This document shows, in pieces, positions 1 to 12,400 of a stretch of DNA of 64,000 nt. This DNA is from Strigamia acuminata (Eukaryota; Arthropoda; Chilopoda; Geophilomorpha; Linotaeniidae). The notes under the pieces were generated by a model. That model worked only from the letters and a program-made list of their open reading frames with translations, was not told the origin of the DNA and made no database searches. The translations under genes and the position numbers were made by a program. The stretch lies in NCBI GenBank assembly GCA_949358305.1, contig OX442321.1, positions 8,271,605 through 8,335,604 on the forward strand. Direction: 5' to 3'. Each line of letters opens with the position of its first letter. The first letter of the stretch is position 1.

Positions 1-473
1 TGAAATTTTATCAGATTTCTACAAAACCACGCATTTAAAAGAGATTAACCTTCGGCTTTTCTTTCGATTACAGCACTTTAGTTGGAACTTATAGCGGAAT
101 GCGAATTACACACATTTATAGCCCACACTTATGGAATCTCCATTAAAATCGATAAGTAGAACATATAAATGTGTATATTATCCCGCAAGGGCTCTTTTAT
201 TCAGCAATAAAGCAAGGAATTATCACAACTTCTTGACAACTCATTTTGAAACTCATCCAAAAAAACAAGATGGGAGGAGGCTGATGCGTTATTTGTTGAC
301 GATTCCTTTACTCAGCTTTTTCTTGCTTTCTGCTGACTCTTATTGGCGTGATAGTTCAGGACCAGGACGTGTTTGAATTCCATTATTTTTTTGGCATTTA
401 ATTTAATCCACAGTTTCATGGCAGCCATTAATGTCAATTAACACCATCCTCCTTGCGGGACGGTGACTGTTCG
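1..473. other. 3' flank of the LHFPL6-like gene, no gene seen
   Basis: This AT-rich stretch lies beyond the stop codon of the minus-strand LHFPL6-like gene and probably includes its 3' untranslated region. An 81-codon open frame on the plus strand (131-376) has no recognisable domain and no splice context, so I do not call it a gene. Confidence 0.4.
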
Positions 474-3400
474 TCAAATTCGATAGGAACCGCTTTTGAC
501 TCGCGATGCCTTTAGAGACATACACACACAAATGAGCAATGTCACCACAGTTCCGCACATGGCGTAATACGAATAAGACAGTTGGCACGTGCCTGAAATA
601 AAAAACAAAATAAGAGGTAGAACTCCATTAAGTTATATATCGCATTTCTCCATTTCTTTTCGCTTTTTTTTGCTTTTAGTCGCGTCTGGTATTGTGCATT
701 TTAACGCGCTTCATTTCGCTGCGAATCTGATAAGGAACAAAGTGCTAGCAAAGTTTGTTATCTCGCCACAAAGAGACGACGTGCGAGTATAATGGAATGC
801 CATTGACAAGGTAACTGCGAGCTGTAATGGTAAAATTGAGTCAAATCATGTTTGCCAAAAGATATTGTTTAAATTCAATTTCTTTTAGAAACAAAAATTA
901 GTTTTTTTTTTTTTTTTTGTTTTTTCGTATTTTTAATTTATACGGGGTGAGTCGGAAGTCTGCACACATCTTTTTCCTTGAAAATAACTGAAGATATATC
1001 AATTCTATCAATTTTGACACGGAAGGTCATCTTCAAAGTTATCCATTTTGTACTTTTCCGATTACAAAATCGTAGCGCACCATTGAATCAGTTGTGTCCA
1101 GACTTTTGATTCACCCTGTGTACAACTTTTGATTAATATCCATTTTATTTAATTCCAAATGCGTGTACATTTTTTTGATACACCCTGTATTAAAATTCAA
1201 AAGCGCATTTGAAGTTTTTCGCCCATTTTCGTATTTACATTTTGTTTACGAGCGAATTATACCGCAAGAAAAAGCCAACAAACGCCGCAATGTTTGGCAA
1301 ACAGAAAATAAATGAAAGAAAGGAAAAAAAACGTGCTTATTCAACATGATTCCTACATAAACAATCTACTTACCCAATACAAACGCTTCTGAAACACCTC
1401 CACAGGCCTCCCTCACTTCCCGCGCGTGCCAACCATTCGGATAAATGACCAGACCGACGCACATGAGCACGGCTATAAACAAAACATAAGGGAAAAAAAA
1501 TCAAGTGAGGCAAACACTAAATTATGACGTCATAAAGGAAATAGAATAAAGCGAGTCAGCGGAAGCATATCTAGCCAGTGAAGAAATAAGTGAGTAAATT
1601 CTTTGGCAGGCTACCAAGTGGGAATATGTTGGTTGTTGCCAACCGCGGCCACTAGGGGTAGCTGGGCGCCATTATCCGAGCTGATGGCACGAGCAACGCA
1701 CTGAACCCATCTTCATTTATCTCGTCTAAGCAGCCGTAAATTTTTTGCCAACTTGAAACCACAAATCAATTGAGCTTGTGTTATTAAAGTTCGTGGACAT
1801 GACGTCAGGCGGCGAGCATTCCGCTTATCTCATTAAAGAGGACGGAATGATGGGAAATTCTACGCGAATGAAAGAGAAGCGAATGCAAAAGAGGATGCTG
1901 ATGCACAAAAGCAGATGGGTCATTGGGGATGGCCCGACGGCCGGATGGGAGGGGATTTCGGTTAATGGAAATTGATGTGGACGGACGAGACGCGCTCGAA
2001 AGTGAATTCGTATTGGGGTATGAAATTGAATGACGTGTTGCGGGGAAATGATGTGAAATAGTGTTGAGTTATTGCGAATTGTACGTTGCGATGGATTTGT
2101 GCCGTTAGGCCTATTGGCTCGAGAAATTTGATCCGTTGGCTTTGAATTTATCAGTTTTGGCAAATTCAATTTCTTCTCCGCGTTAATCCCATTTCCCTCA
2201 TTTGTCACAGTGACACTAATTGAGTTGATGGAATTCTCGTGTTTTGTTCTTCTTCCTTTTTTGGGGGACGATTATCAACCTGGTTTTGCTCGCACATCTC
2301 ATCTGAATATCTAAAATATTTGAATATTTGAATATTTGATGGAAATTAATTCGTTCCGGAGATTAGATTAACCTCGGTTATATTTTAGGAGCATATTTTA
2401 ATCAAATTTATGGAATAATTGAATGTTGCTTAGTGGAATTTAATTATTTTGATGGAAAATTTTGGAGGATGGGTTTACGTTAAGTGAATTTATAGTGATC
2501 GCTTGCGACAAGGGAAACTTGTTTACTGTTGCAATAACAAAAGAATGTGCAGGAACCTAAGATTCAAACTTTATTAATAACGATTGTACTTTGACCCGAG
2601 ATTGTCATTTCCGGGTGCACCGAGTGTGTTCATCTTGTAGTTTAATTAAATTCTGGAAGGAAAATTCTGTTTTGGCGCAACATGGACGCGAAGATTTTAT
2701 TTATGGTTCGATATGACCAAGCTGTCTGGACAGTGCAAGTCGCATTAACACTCAGAAACATTTATTATCAAATTTACACCGTTTTTTTTCTACTGTCCAA
2801 ACGCAATTTACATCCAAATGTGTTTGAGATGATGCCATTTTAATTCAGCAGTCAGATTTATTAAAATATAATAATATAAATTATTCTGCTTGAAGATTAG
2901 TATCTATTTAATGATCTTTTGGCTCCTTCTTCCCAACTGTATCGTAAAATATCGATTATTCATAAACCATCACAAACACCGCGCTGATATCGGATATTCG
3001 TATACGAATGACACAGAAATCGCTCTGGAATCTTTGAACCTGATTACTCTTGGGTGCAATACAATATGAACACAAGGAACTCATCCAAGACCCGAGATTT
3101 CTCGCAGCCTCATTTCAGTTGATCAATTTACAAAAAAAGAACTAAATATAAAAAAAAACTACCGGTAGGGTTTTTTTTATTATTATTATTATTTCAGGTT
3201 TTTATATTGTTTGGTAAATTTGATAAATCGCCGCTGGAGTGCGCAACTATGGCTCATTTCATTGACTGCAGTGACCGTGTCGTAATCGCAAAACATGAAC
3301 TTTTTACATTGCAATTTTAAAGAACAATTGTATGGGCGGATGGATAATTTTATTTTGAACTGGGTTAGCCTGGTTTTCGGAATTTAGTAATCGCTTTGTA

Positions 3401-6400
3401 ATGAAAAATGAAGCGGATTTAGAGTTGACCGTGGCAATCTGGCAACTATTTTTCGATTCTAAGACGCCATGTTTATATAGGAAAAAAAAGTGCGTCTTTA
3501 ATCGAAGAAATAGGGTAATTTAAGTGGTGGTACTTCTGTGCACAGAAAGTTTAAACACACAACCAGTCATGTCAAGTTAAATAAAAGCCTTTATAAAAAG
3601 AAAAAAACAAAACAAGACAAAAATTTCGCAAATTTGATACCAGATGTCATGCCGCATAACATGCGCAGTAAGAAATCACGACATCAAAACCGAATGGTGG
3701 GTTCCATTTTATAATGCGCTTGATTCGGCACTTTATTGATGAATATTTTGACATTGTTTATATGAATTGTTTACAACATTGTGCGATTGCGAGTCAAGTT
3801 TGAAATAAAATGCAACATGTATGAGTGGCGTGGAATATTGACCGTGGCAATTGTACGTTTGTCGGGCGCGCAATGAGATGAAAGTAAAATTGCAGCGACA
3901 TCTCACATATTGCGAGTGTAGAATTTTAATTTTGAATTTTTGACAAAATTCCAATTTGTTGCCACTTTGCGAGCGCTAGTGAACGAACAAGAGCGCTTTT
4001 CTTATTAAATGTTTGCCAATTTGCTTTTGTCATTTATGAAACACGTCACCCTTGGGGAATATTTTATCGTAGATTCAATTTTGCACATGACACAGCGTCA
4101 CTAATTTGATTGTCACCACCTGCAGCTAATTATTTCGATTAATCAATAATAATAACAAGTCTACTACTTGTTGACAAGCGCCATGCACCTCCCGGGACCA
4201 ATTGGACACACAAATTACAATCTTTATTTGTTTGTTCAACTTTAGAATTGTTTTTTTCCCTTTTCGGGCTCGGTAAACACATAAAGAAAGCCTGCGAACG
4301 TTTCAAAAAGTCAATTAATGCTTTATAAGTGCACGGAGAGTCAACTAACTGGAAATATGTTCAAATAACTCGCTCTAACCGAAGCTTTTAATGTAATATT
4401 TAATATTTTAAATCGCTCAGACGGTTGGAATTGAATCGTGCTCATTGAAACGATTTTATGTCAAGACGATCGGATTGTTTACTTGTTTTGACATCTTTCC
4501 ACGGAAGAAAAAACGGTTAAACGTATGGAAATTAAAATTTAAAATTTAAAATAATGATAAATATTTACTGAGCTCGATGTTTTTCAACATTATTTTCCTT
4601 GTTGGCTTTTAGTTCTAAGCTTGTATGGAATCCATCCGGTAAAAGTGACATTTTCATTAAACGCAGCTTTATGTGTTCGCATATTTTCCTATGGGACGGT
4701 GTGGTCAACTTATTTATATTTATTTATATATAACTAAATAACTTGTAAGATTTCGTTTCGCAATTTTTTTCTTAAAAAGAAAGCAATTAGATCTCGGATC
4801 GGATTACACGTGTAATAGTGTAACGTCTCCCAGCTCCCAGGTTCATGCTATAAATTACTTTGTGGTTTGTCAGGCAATGGCAACTGCTGCTGATCCACCA
4901 AGGTAAATAAATCAAATTGATTATTTTGATTTTTTTTTTTTGACCGCGGAAAACGGGAATTATATTTCCTCTCAAATCGTAAACATATTATTACATAACT
5001 GAATAACAATTTTATTTTTTCAAATATGCACGTAAAAGGTCGTGTATAATTACACAGCGACCAACCAATGAAATTGGTGACCTGCTGTTTCGCCTAAAAA
5101 AAAACATCGAAAAATTGTATGATTAATATTTCGATATTTTTTCTATTTTGCACATTTTTACTTTTTAAACCCGATACTGTATAATTATTTACACGTTTAA
5201 ACCCGGTATTGTATGATTATATACGTTTTTTACAGGATTTTAGGTTAAGTTAGGTCAGGTCGTGTAAAAACCGATAAAATCATGTACAAATCAATAAAAT
5301 CGTGTAAAAACAGATCAAAATCTTGTAAAAATCAATAAAATCGTGTAAAAACAGATCAAAATCTTGTACAAATCAATAAAAGCGTGTAAAAACAGATCAA
5401 AATCATATGGAAACTAATAAAATCGTGTAAAAACCAATAAAAGCGAGTTAAAACCAATAACATCGTGTAAAAATCAATAGCATCGTGTAAAACAGGTAAA
5501 ATCATACAACATCGGGTTTAAGAAGTGTAAAAACTTGTACAATCTTGTACAAACAGTTACAAATCGAAAAAAAATCGATAAGGCGAACGGATATGAGTCG
5601 TGACATTTTCAATTACCGGTATTTCGTTTTTTTGAAAAGAGAAACTTTTTATTAAAACGGATTAATGCACCTACTTAGGTTTCAAACGAGGGTGTATTTT
5701 AAATTTAACCGTTTCCTTTTCGCTCTCCATTCCAAACCGGAAATTCATTGCATAAAAACAAGCGAACAAAAGACTCTTAAAACTGTGTAAACTTTTCATA
5801 AAAAAAAAAAAAAAATAGGAATATAGAACCGCGAATGGTGATTTATTCGAGACTATTTCAATTGAACGTTGAATTCTTTTCGGTTTTATTCACTCACTTC
5901 ACCCTAACGGAAATAGGCCCCTGGATGTCGGCTTTTCTTAGTGCTGCTTAGAAGAAAAACGGCTTGTCAGAGAAGCCAACCAACGGGCGGAGGAAGAATG
6001 AATTTAGAAAAAGATTTTTTTTTACGCAGTGGCTATTTCTACTGATATTTCAGTGGAAACAGTGCACAGGCTATTTCTACTGATATTTCTCCTGTGTACA
6101 ATACGTATAAATTAATGATACGTATCGTACACGTTTGAAAAGTGTATACCGGTATATAAACAATGTATTTATTGAATCAAATCACTTGTCCACTGCATTC
6201 CAACCATGCGTCTGCAAGATTCTTTCAAAACTTGGGAGGAATGTTTCAAAGCCCATATTAATTATTGTGACAGCACTTTCGCACCGTTATTTGTAATTTT
6301 GCGGAGTCAGTCGAGTGAATTGTTCAACAAACGCTCTAAGAAGGCTCAAATTTCGAATCTTGATAACAAATACTATTATGTCAAGTATTGTTGCGTTCAT

Positions 6401-9400
6401 TTTGGCGAGTACACTAGCAAATCAACAGGAGTTCGAGATTCGTCCACGATGAAATCAAACTGCACCGCACACATCCAATATTCATTTCGAATTAAATTAA
6501 ATGAGTATTTAGTCTCCAGCTTTTGTGACGAACATAACCATTCTTGCCTTCCTGATGATTACAACAAATATCCGTTTAAACGAGCAATTAGGCAAGCCAC
6601 TGCTGAGAAGAAGGATTACTTTAAATTGCTTTTATCATTAGACAGCAATCCAAAACTTTTACTCGCTTTCATCCAGAACGAAACCAAAAATTACGAAATT
6701 ACGAAATCATTGAACAATTTGAAACAAACAAACACGACCAATTCATCAAATTCTGCTCAATTACTACTCGACGAATTTGAAGCAGATAGAACGAACGATC
6801 CAGATATGAGTATCGAATTTAGTTTAGATGCGCAGGATGGACTTGAATTTTGCTTCTGGCAAACCTCGAAAATGAAAGCTGTATTTCACCAGTATCCTGA
6901 ACATATTCTTATGGATGCCACATACAGTTTAAATAATTCGCGAATGCCATTGTATATCATAATGGTTGTCGATGGCAACAATTCTACACGTGTTGCTGCA
7001 CTTTGTCTTGTAAAACTCGAAACCAAATCCATGATCCAACGATTTATCGACGTATTTAAAAAAATTAACTCGAATAGCCAGCACATTCAATCGATAATGA
7101 TTGACAAAGATATTACCGAGCTCAGTGTTCTTGAATCTGCATTTCCACAAGCCCAAATTGAAATTTGTTTATTTCATGTTTTGAAAGCTGTACGGAAATA
7201 CATTTCTGATTTACGAATGAACCGTATTGCTGACCAAAATGCCCGACATCTTTTCCAACGTTTAGCATACAGCAATACCGAAGATATTTTCAATGAACTC
7301 CAAACCGAATTTGATTCCGATGTTTCTTTAGCCGCATACCCCAAATTCAAACAGTATTTTAAAGACAACTGGTCTCCGATAAAAGAGAAGTGGGTCAAGT
7401 GTTTTAGGAACACACACTTCAATTTGGGCGATACGACAAATAATAGGCTCGAATCGTTTAACCACAAAATCAAGACAATCGTTCATCAAAATTCTCCACT
7501 GCATCGATTTTACCAATCACTTCGATTACTTCTAAAAAGCACTGATGATATTCATGACCATGCTAAATTTAACGCGCGCATCAAGAAACAGTTTTACGCA
7601 AAAACGGGAGATATTTCAATCGACGATACAATTGCGAAAATCTTTGCATGTGTTCCTAAAAAAAATGCAAATATTATCGTAGAGCAACTTAAGTTTGCTT
7701 CGGTCAACGATGTAGCTATTACAGCAATCGAAGGAGATTCGTATTTGGTAAAGTTTGAAATTTATTCTCATTCTCGCATAGCATCAATGTTAAAATGCGC
7801 ATGCCAATTTTTTCGAACGCGCCACCTTCCGTGCAAACACATGTTCGCTGTGCGAAAGTTTTTGCAGCTGTCATTGTTTGAAGAAACAATGATTTCTGCT
7901 CGTTATAATAAGGATAATTGGATTGGTCAACCATCATCATCTTTCTCTGGCTCGGTTGTGTTAAAAGAAAGTATGCCCTCTACGAAATGTTTGACTAATT
8001 GTGAAAAATACACAGATATTATGTGTGATTTGAAGAAGTTGGCCGATGTTGTGTCCTTAATGGGTGTTAAGGAATATTTTAGAATGAAACAAATAATTGC
8101 GGATATCACGAAACGATTTGCAAGCAATATCCCATTCGTCATTGTCGATGCCACAAAAACGCCAATCGAACCGTCCTCGACTTTCGATTTTCCTCCAGTT
8201 GCCACAAAAACGCCAACCGATCCGTTCTCGAATCTCGATTTGCATCCAGTTGCCAAAGAAACGCCAATTGAACCGTCCTCGAATCTCGATTTGCATCCAG
8301 TTGCCAAAGAAACGCCAATTGAACCGTCCTCGAATCTCGATTTGCATTCAGTTGCCAAAGAAACGCCAATTTTGCCTGAAATATCAGTGGAAATAGCCTG
8401 TGCGCTATTTCTACTGAAATATCAGTAGAAATATATCAGTGGAAATAGCCTGTGCGCTATTTCTACTGAAATATCAGTAGAAATATATCAGTGAAAATAG
8501 CCTGTGCGCTATTTCTACTGAAATATCAGTGGAAATAGCCTGTGCGCTATTTCTACTGAAATATCAGTAGAAATATATCAGTGAAAATAGCCTGTGCGCT
8601 ATTTCTACTGAAATATCAGTGGAAATAGCCTGTGTGATATTTCTACTGATATATCAGTAGAAATAGCCTGTGTGCTATTTCTACTGAAATATCAGTAGAA
8701 ATAGCGTCAGCCTTTTTTTTATCCCCCTCCTTTCTTTCATTACAGTTCATGGACCACACATAAATTACGTCACTAGACTGTGCTGCACTTGAAGTTGAAA
8801 ATGGAAGTCGTAAATAACACCAAATCGTGCAGGTTAATATTCATTTCATTGTATACGAGTTTACCATGACACCACGTGAGACTGAATCGGGCATTTTTCG
8901 GATTCTCATGTCCACTTAAATTAGCGGTATTGGACATTCGTTAGATTAATCACGAGACAATAATTTGTAATTAGCGAGATAATTATAACCAATGGATGAA
9001 TTAGAGAATCCGATAGCCCCAAATACTATATTTTACGAAGATATTAATCAAAATATTAATTGTATGAATCACAAATCAATGCTGTTACTTACGCTAACAG
9101 CACAGCGTGACGTAAAGTACGAAAAAAATAAAGCTGAATAAGTGTAGCTATAAGCAACATCATTTATTTGTTCATGTATCCAAGGTTCATAAATATATTT
9201 TGAAATGCATTGGGTTTCACGAGAATGAATTTTATAATACATTTTTGCCTACTATTAATAAAATATATTACGAAATGCGTTCTCAGTTTTATTATTTGTC
9301 AAATATGAATGCATTTTCTAATGCATTAACTTCTATTTCTTATGCGTGTCACTTTTTTAATTAAATGATCTTCGGGAGTTTTTCCGCTGAAGATGACTGG

Positions 9401-12400
9401 AAACAGTCGAAAGGCCTTTGGTAAAAATCGCGTATTGAAATTGTCATTTAATTCTCTCAATTTCCAAATGCATTTAATGTACAAATAATATACTTAAGCA
9501 AAAAGCAATATACGACGATTTTTGCGTTTGTCATTCATTTGCGACAGTTTGCAATGAATGAATTTATTTTTTGCGGATAATTCATTTATTTATAGCACGG
9601 AGATTTTTTTTATCCTTATTAAATTCTAATATATTCTTTTTCAATGATTAATGTTATGCTAAACCGAGGCTTTTGTTCCAATTAAAATCGATCAACTGCA
9701 TAATAATTCACCCACCATAAACATATCAATCTGAAACTCGATAATGCGCAGCAGTTTAAAATAAAATTGAAACGATAAAACAGCAAGAAAAACGCATGTT
9801 CAACCACTCGGGAAAATGAAAGGAAAATACCAAAAACACGTGACGGACCAGAAGCAATACAAAAGTACAAAAAAAACACTATGGGAAACACGAGCACTTG
9901 TCTCCACACCCAGTGGCATCCATTTCACTCTTTGTGCTCCTTGCAGCTTGCATTTGCTATTGTCAGACCGGCACCTGAATCCATAAAACCCATTTTTCTT
10001 TTCTAAAGACCTAAAATGCTCAAAATAAAATACAAAACTCCCAAAAAAAATATTTTATTTGTATTTTTTTTATTATTTTCTAATTGGTTGGATTGAATTA
10101 GGCGAGAGATGCAATTCAAAATTAGCCACGCATTTAATTTGCTATCCCCAGATCAATACTCCAGCCATTCTTTCGCCTTGTTTGGGGTTAAGTGCAAAAG
10201 AGGGGAGTTGCGGGTGGGATGGGGGCATTAGCAGCATCTGCTTCCGACACGGTTACCATGGCAACAGGGCGAGGAAACCAGATTCGAATCAGGTTCAACT
10301 CTCGTCTGGTCTCTCATCACGTGGCTTTTATGTGTGGTTATGTTTCCTATTCGTCTGCTCGTTATTCCTCACAAATGTCTCACCAGGTGGCCGGGAATGG
10401 CGCACGCCAGAATGAATAAATTTGTTCGAATAATGGCCGAAGAAGAGGAATGTCTTCGACTCTCGTTTTAATTTGTTTCCCGGCATTAGTTGCTATTTTC
10501 TCCCACCCCAATTGATGAGTTTAGGCCTAATTAGGTCCTGCGATTCTGATTTGTTTCGCTGCTAGCCTGCTACCTCACTCGACTTAAGCCTAATTAATTC
10601 CAGTGGGAATTCCACGACGTATTTTAAAAGATCTTCCATTGCAGTCACGAGGTGCGGTGTAAATCCCCCGCCCCCAATTTCTCATCACAATTTACTCTCT
10701 CCTCTTGATCCTTCATTGAGTTGCAACCCGCCACTAAAATGTTATTACGCGGCTGACGTCATTTGCCAATTCTTTTGCAAGGAACGAAAAGAAAAAAAAA
10801 AGAATTTTAAATTTAACCCTATTTTTCAACTGGAAAAATCATCAGCAGTTAGGCCTAAACAAATTACCCGGCGAAAACTCACGGATGACATAAAATCAAT
10901 TCATCCACGTGCAATTGATGGACTCACCACTGCAAACAGTATCCAACCAGAAAATCCCGACAAATAAAACGCTTTTTATCGGCCACCATCAACGATAAAT
11001 TCAAAACGCCATTTTTATTTTTATATATTCTCGCTTAGTCGTTGCCCATCGCATTGCGACTAAAATATTTACGAAAACAATCTATAAAACGTCCGGATTT
11101 GATTGCAAATGTGTATATACAGAGTGCAATGCCTACTGCGCGTGCGCAGTACCTTGGGACATACCTACGAACAAACAAATTCCAAACAAGCCACAACGCA
11201 AACTCGATTTGCCAATTAGCTCTTCACCCGAATTTGTCAAGCCAGTAAAGCATGGGCTAAGTGTAAATGACGTCACGGTCATCCGGGTCATCATCAGATC
11301 AAAGCGTGCGCGACCTCACTTTATACGTGTGGTCAGTGGCAAACTGCCAAACGGACTCGGAACATCACGTGACCCCAACTCGCCCCTTTTTCCTCCCGCA
11401 GGGCGAATCGATGGATGGATGTTTTCTTTCCAACCGTTGGTGCATCAACTTGGGACTGCAGAAAGACTTTTAACAGCACAAGTGATGACTGCCTCCCGGT
11501 CTCTTTTCCCAGCTATTTTTGCTTTTTTCGACAGCGTTTCTGCGATATTTATATTCTCCGAGGGCACCTGGTGGTCATCTTTTACTTTTGTGGTCCGTTC
11601 GTAATCTTCTTAAGAGGTTTCAGCCATAATACTCGACTTTAGTTGCTCGTCTTACCGCTTGATAAAAAGGATGAGCCGTTTATTTATATCGTCACATAAA
11701 CATGAAATCTGACGTTTCTCAGTACATTTATGGCTCGCAAAATCACGTGAATTTAACATTTTTGCGGTATTTCGCCATACGAAGGCAGAAATAGAGCAAA
11801 CAGTGAGTTTTTGATGGACGAACGAGATTGGGCGAGATTTAATGCGAGATTTAGTGCGAAATGCTCCATTTTCCACCCAGAGAGTCTGCAAGAGAATCTA
11901 CCTGAAGAATTAACGATTTATTTGGTAAAGATTGGTCAGTGTTTCAAGGCTGCCGATAAAAATATTGAAAACCAATTTTTATTACTTTTATATTTTTATT
12001 TTTATGCTTTTTGGATTTTTTTATTTTTTGAGGAACTTGAGGTAAAATTTTATTCTCTTTTTTTTTTGTCTATTCCCATTAGGGTTAAGTAAGTGGGGCG
12101 TGGTCGATTTCCTGTCAGTAAGTTTTGTGTTGTGATTGGGATTCGTGTTGCCACACCCTCTCCATCAGCCCATAAGTCACAGGTGAAGAAAGAACACAAA
12201 TCTACCTGTCTTTCTCCATTTGCGCCTAGGTCGGTGTAATGCAGTAAATCTATTTGACGGTAATTTCTCTTCCTCGACTTGATAAATCATTCATAATAAC
12301 GTGAAACAGTGAACTCACTACAGCTACATTACGTTGTTTAAGTGCCAGTCAAGTGATTCCCTCATCCCACTATATATATATATATATGAAACGTTTTTAT

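Larger units (their letters stand above)
6032..8705 (+). mobile_element. MULE-type DNA transposon, apparently complete
   Basis: A 2.67-kb element carries one intact transposase gene and inverted termini. The left end starts GCTATTTCTACTGATATTTC; the reverse complement of the right end starts with the same 20 bases and stays similar through about 60 bp, including a shared CACAGG(C)TATTTC block. The terminal unit is itself near-palindromic and is repeated, twice on the left and about seven times on the right. MULEs usually make 8-10 bp target duplications. Here the flanks (left ...ACGCAGTG, right GTCAGCCT...) do not match, so either the insertion is old or the true ends differ by a few bases. 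The element sits in an intron, opposite in orientation to the LHFPL6-like host gene. Confidence 0.85.

Noticed and set aside
131-376. 81-codon plus-strand frame at the window start
   Set aside because: Hydrophobic C-terminal part looks like a membrane span, but there is no supporting start, splice or homology evidence.
10059-10415. 118-codon plus-strand frame in the LHFPL6 intron
   Set aside because: No domain, no splice-compatible partner and low-complexity start; chance frame.
11209-11604. 131-codon plus-strand frame in the LHFPL6 intron
   Set aside because: Composition is ordinary for GC-richer intron DNA; no motif, and overlapping frames of similar length exist.
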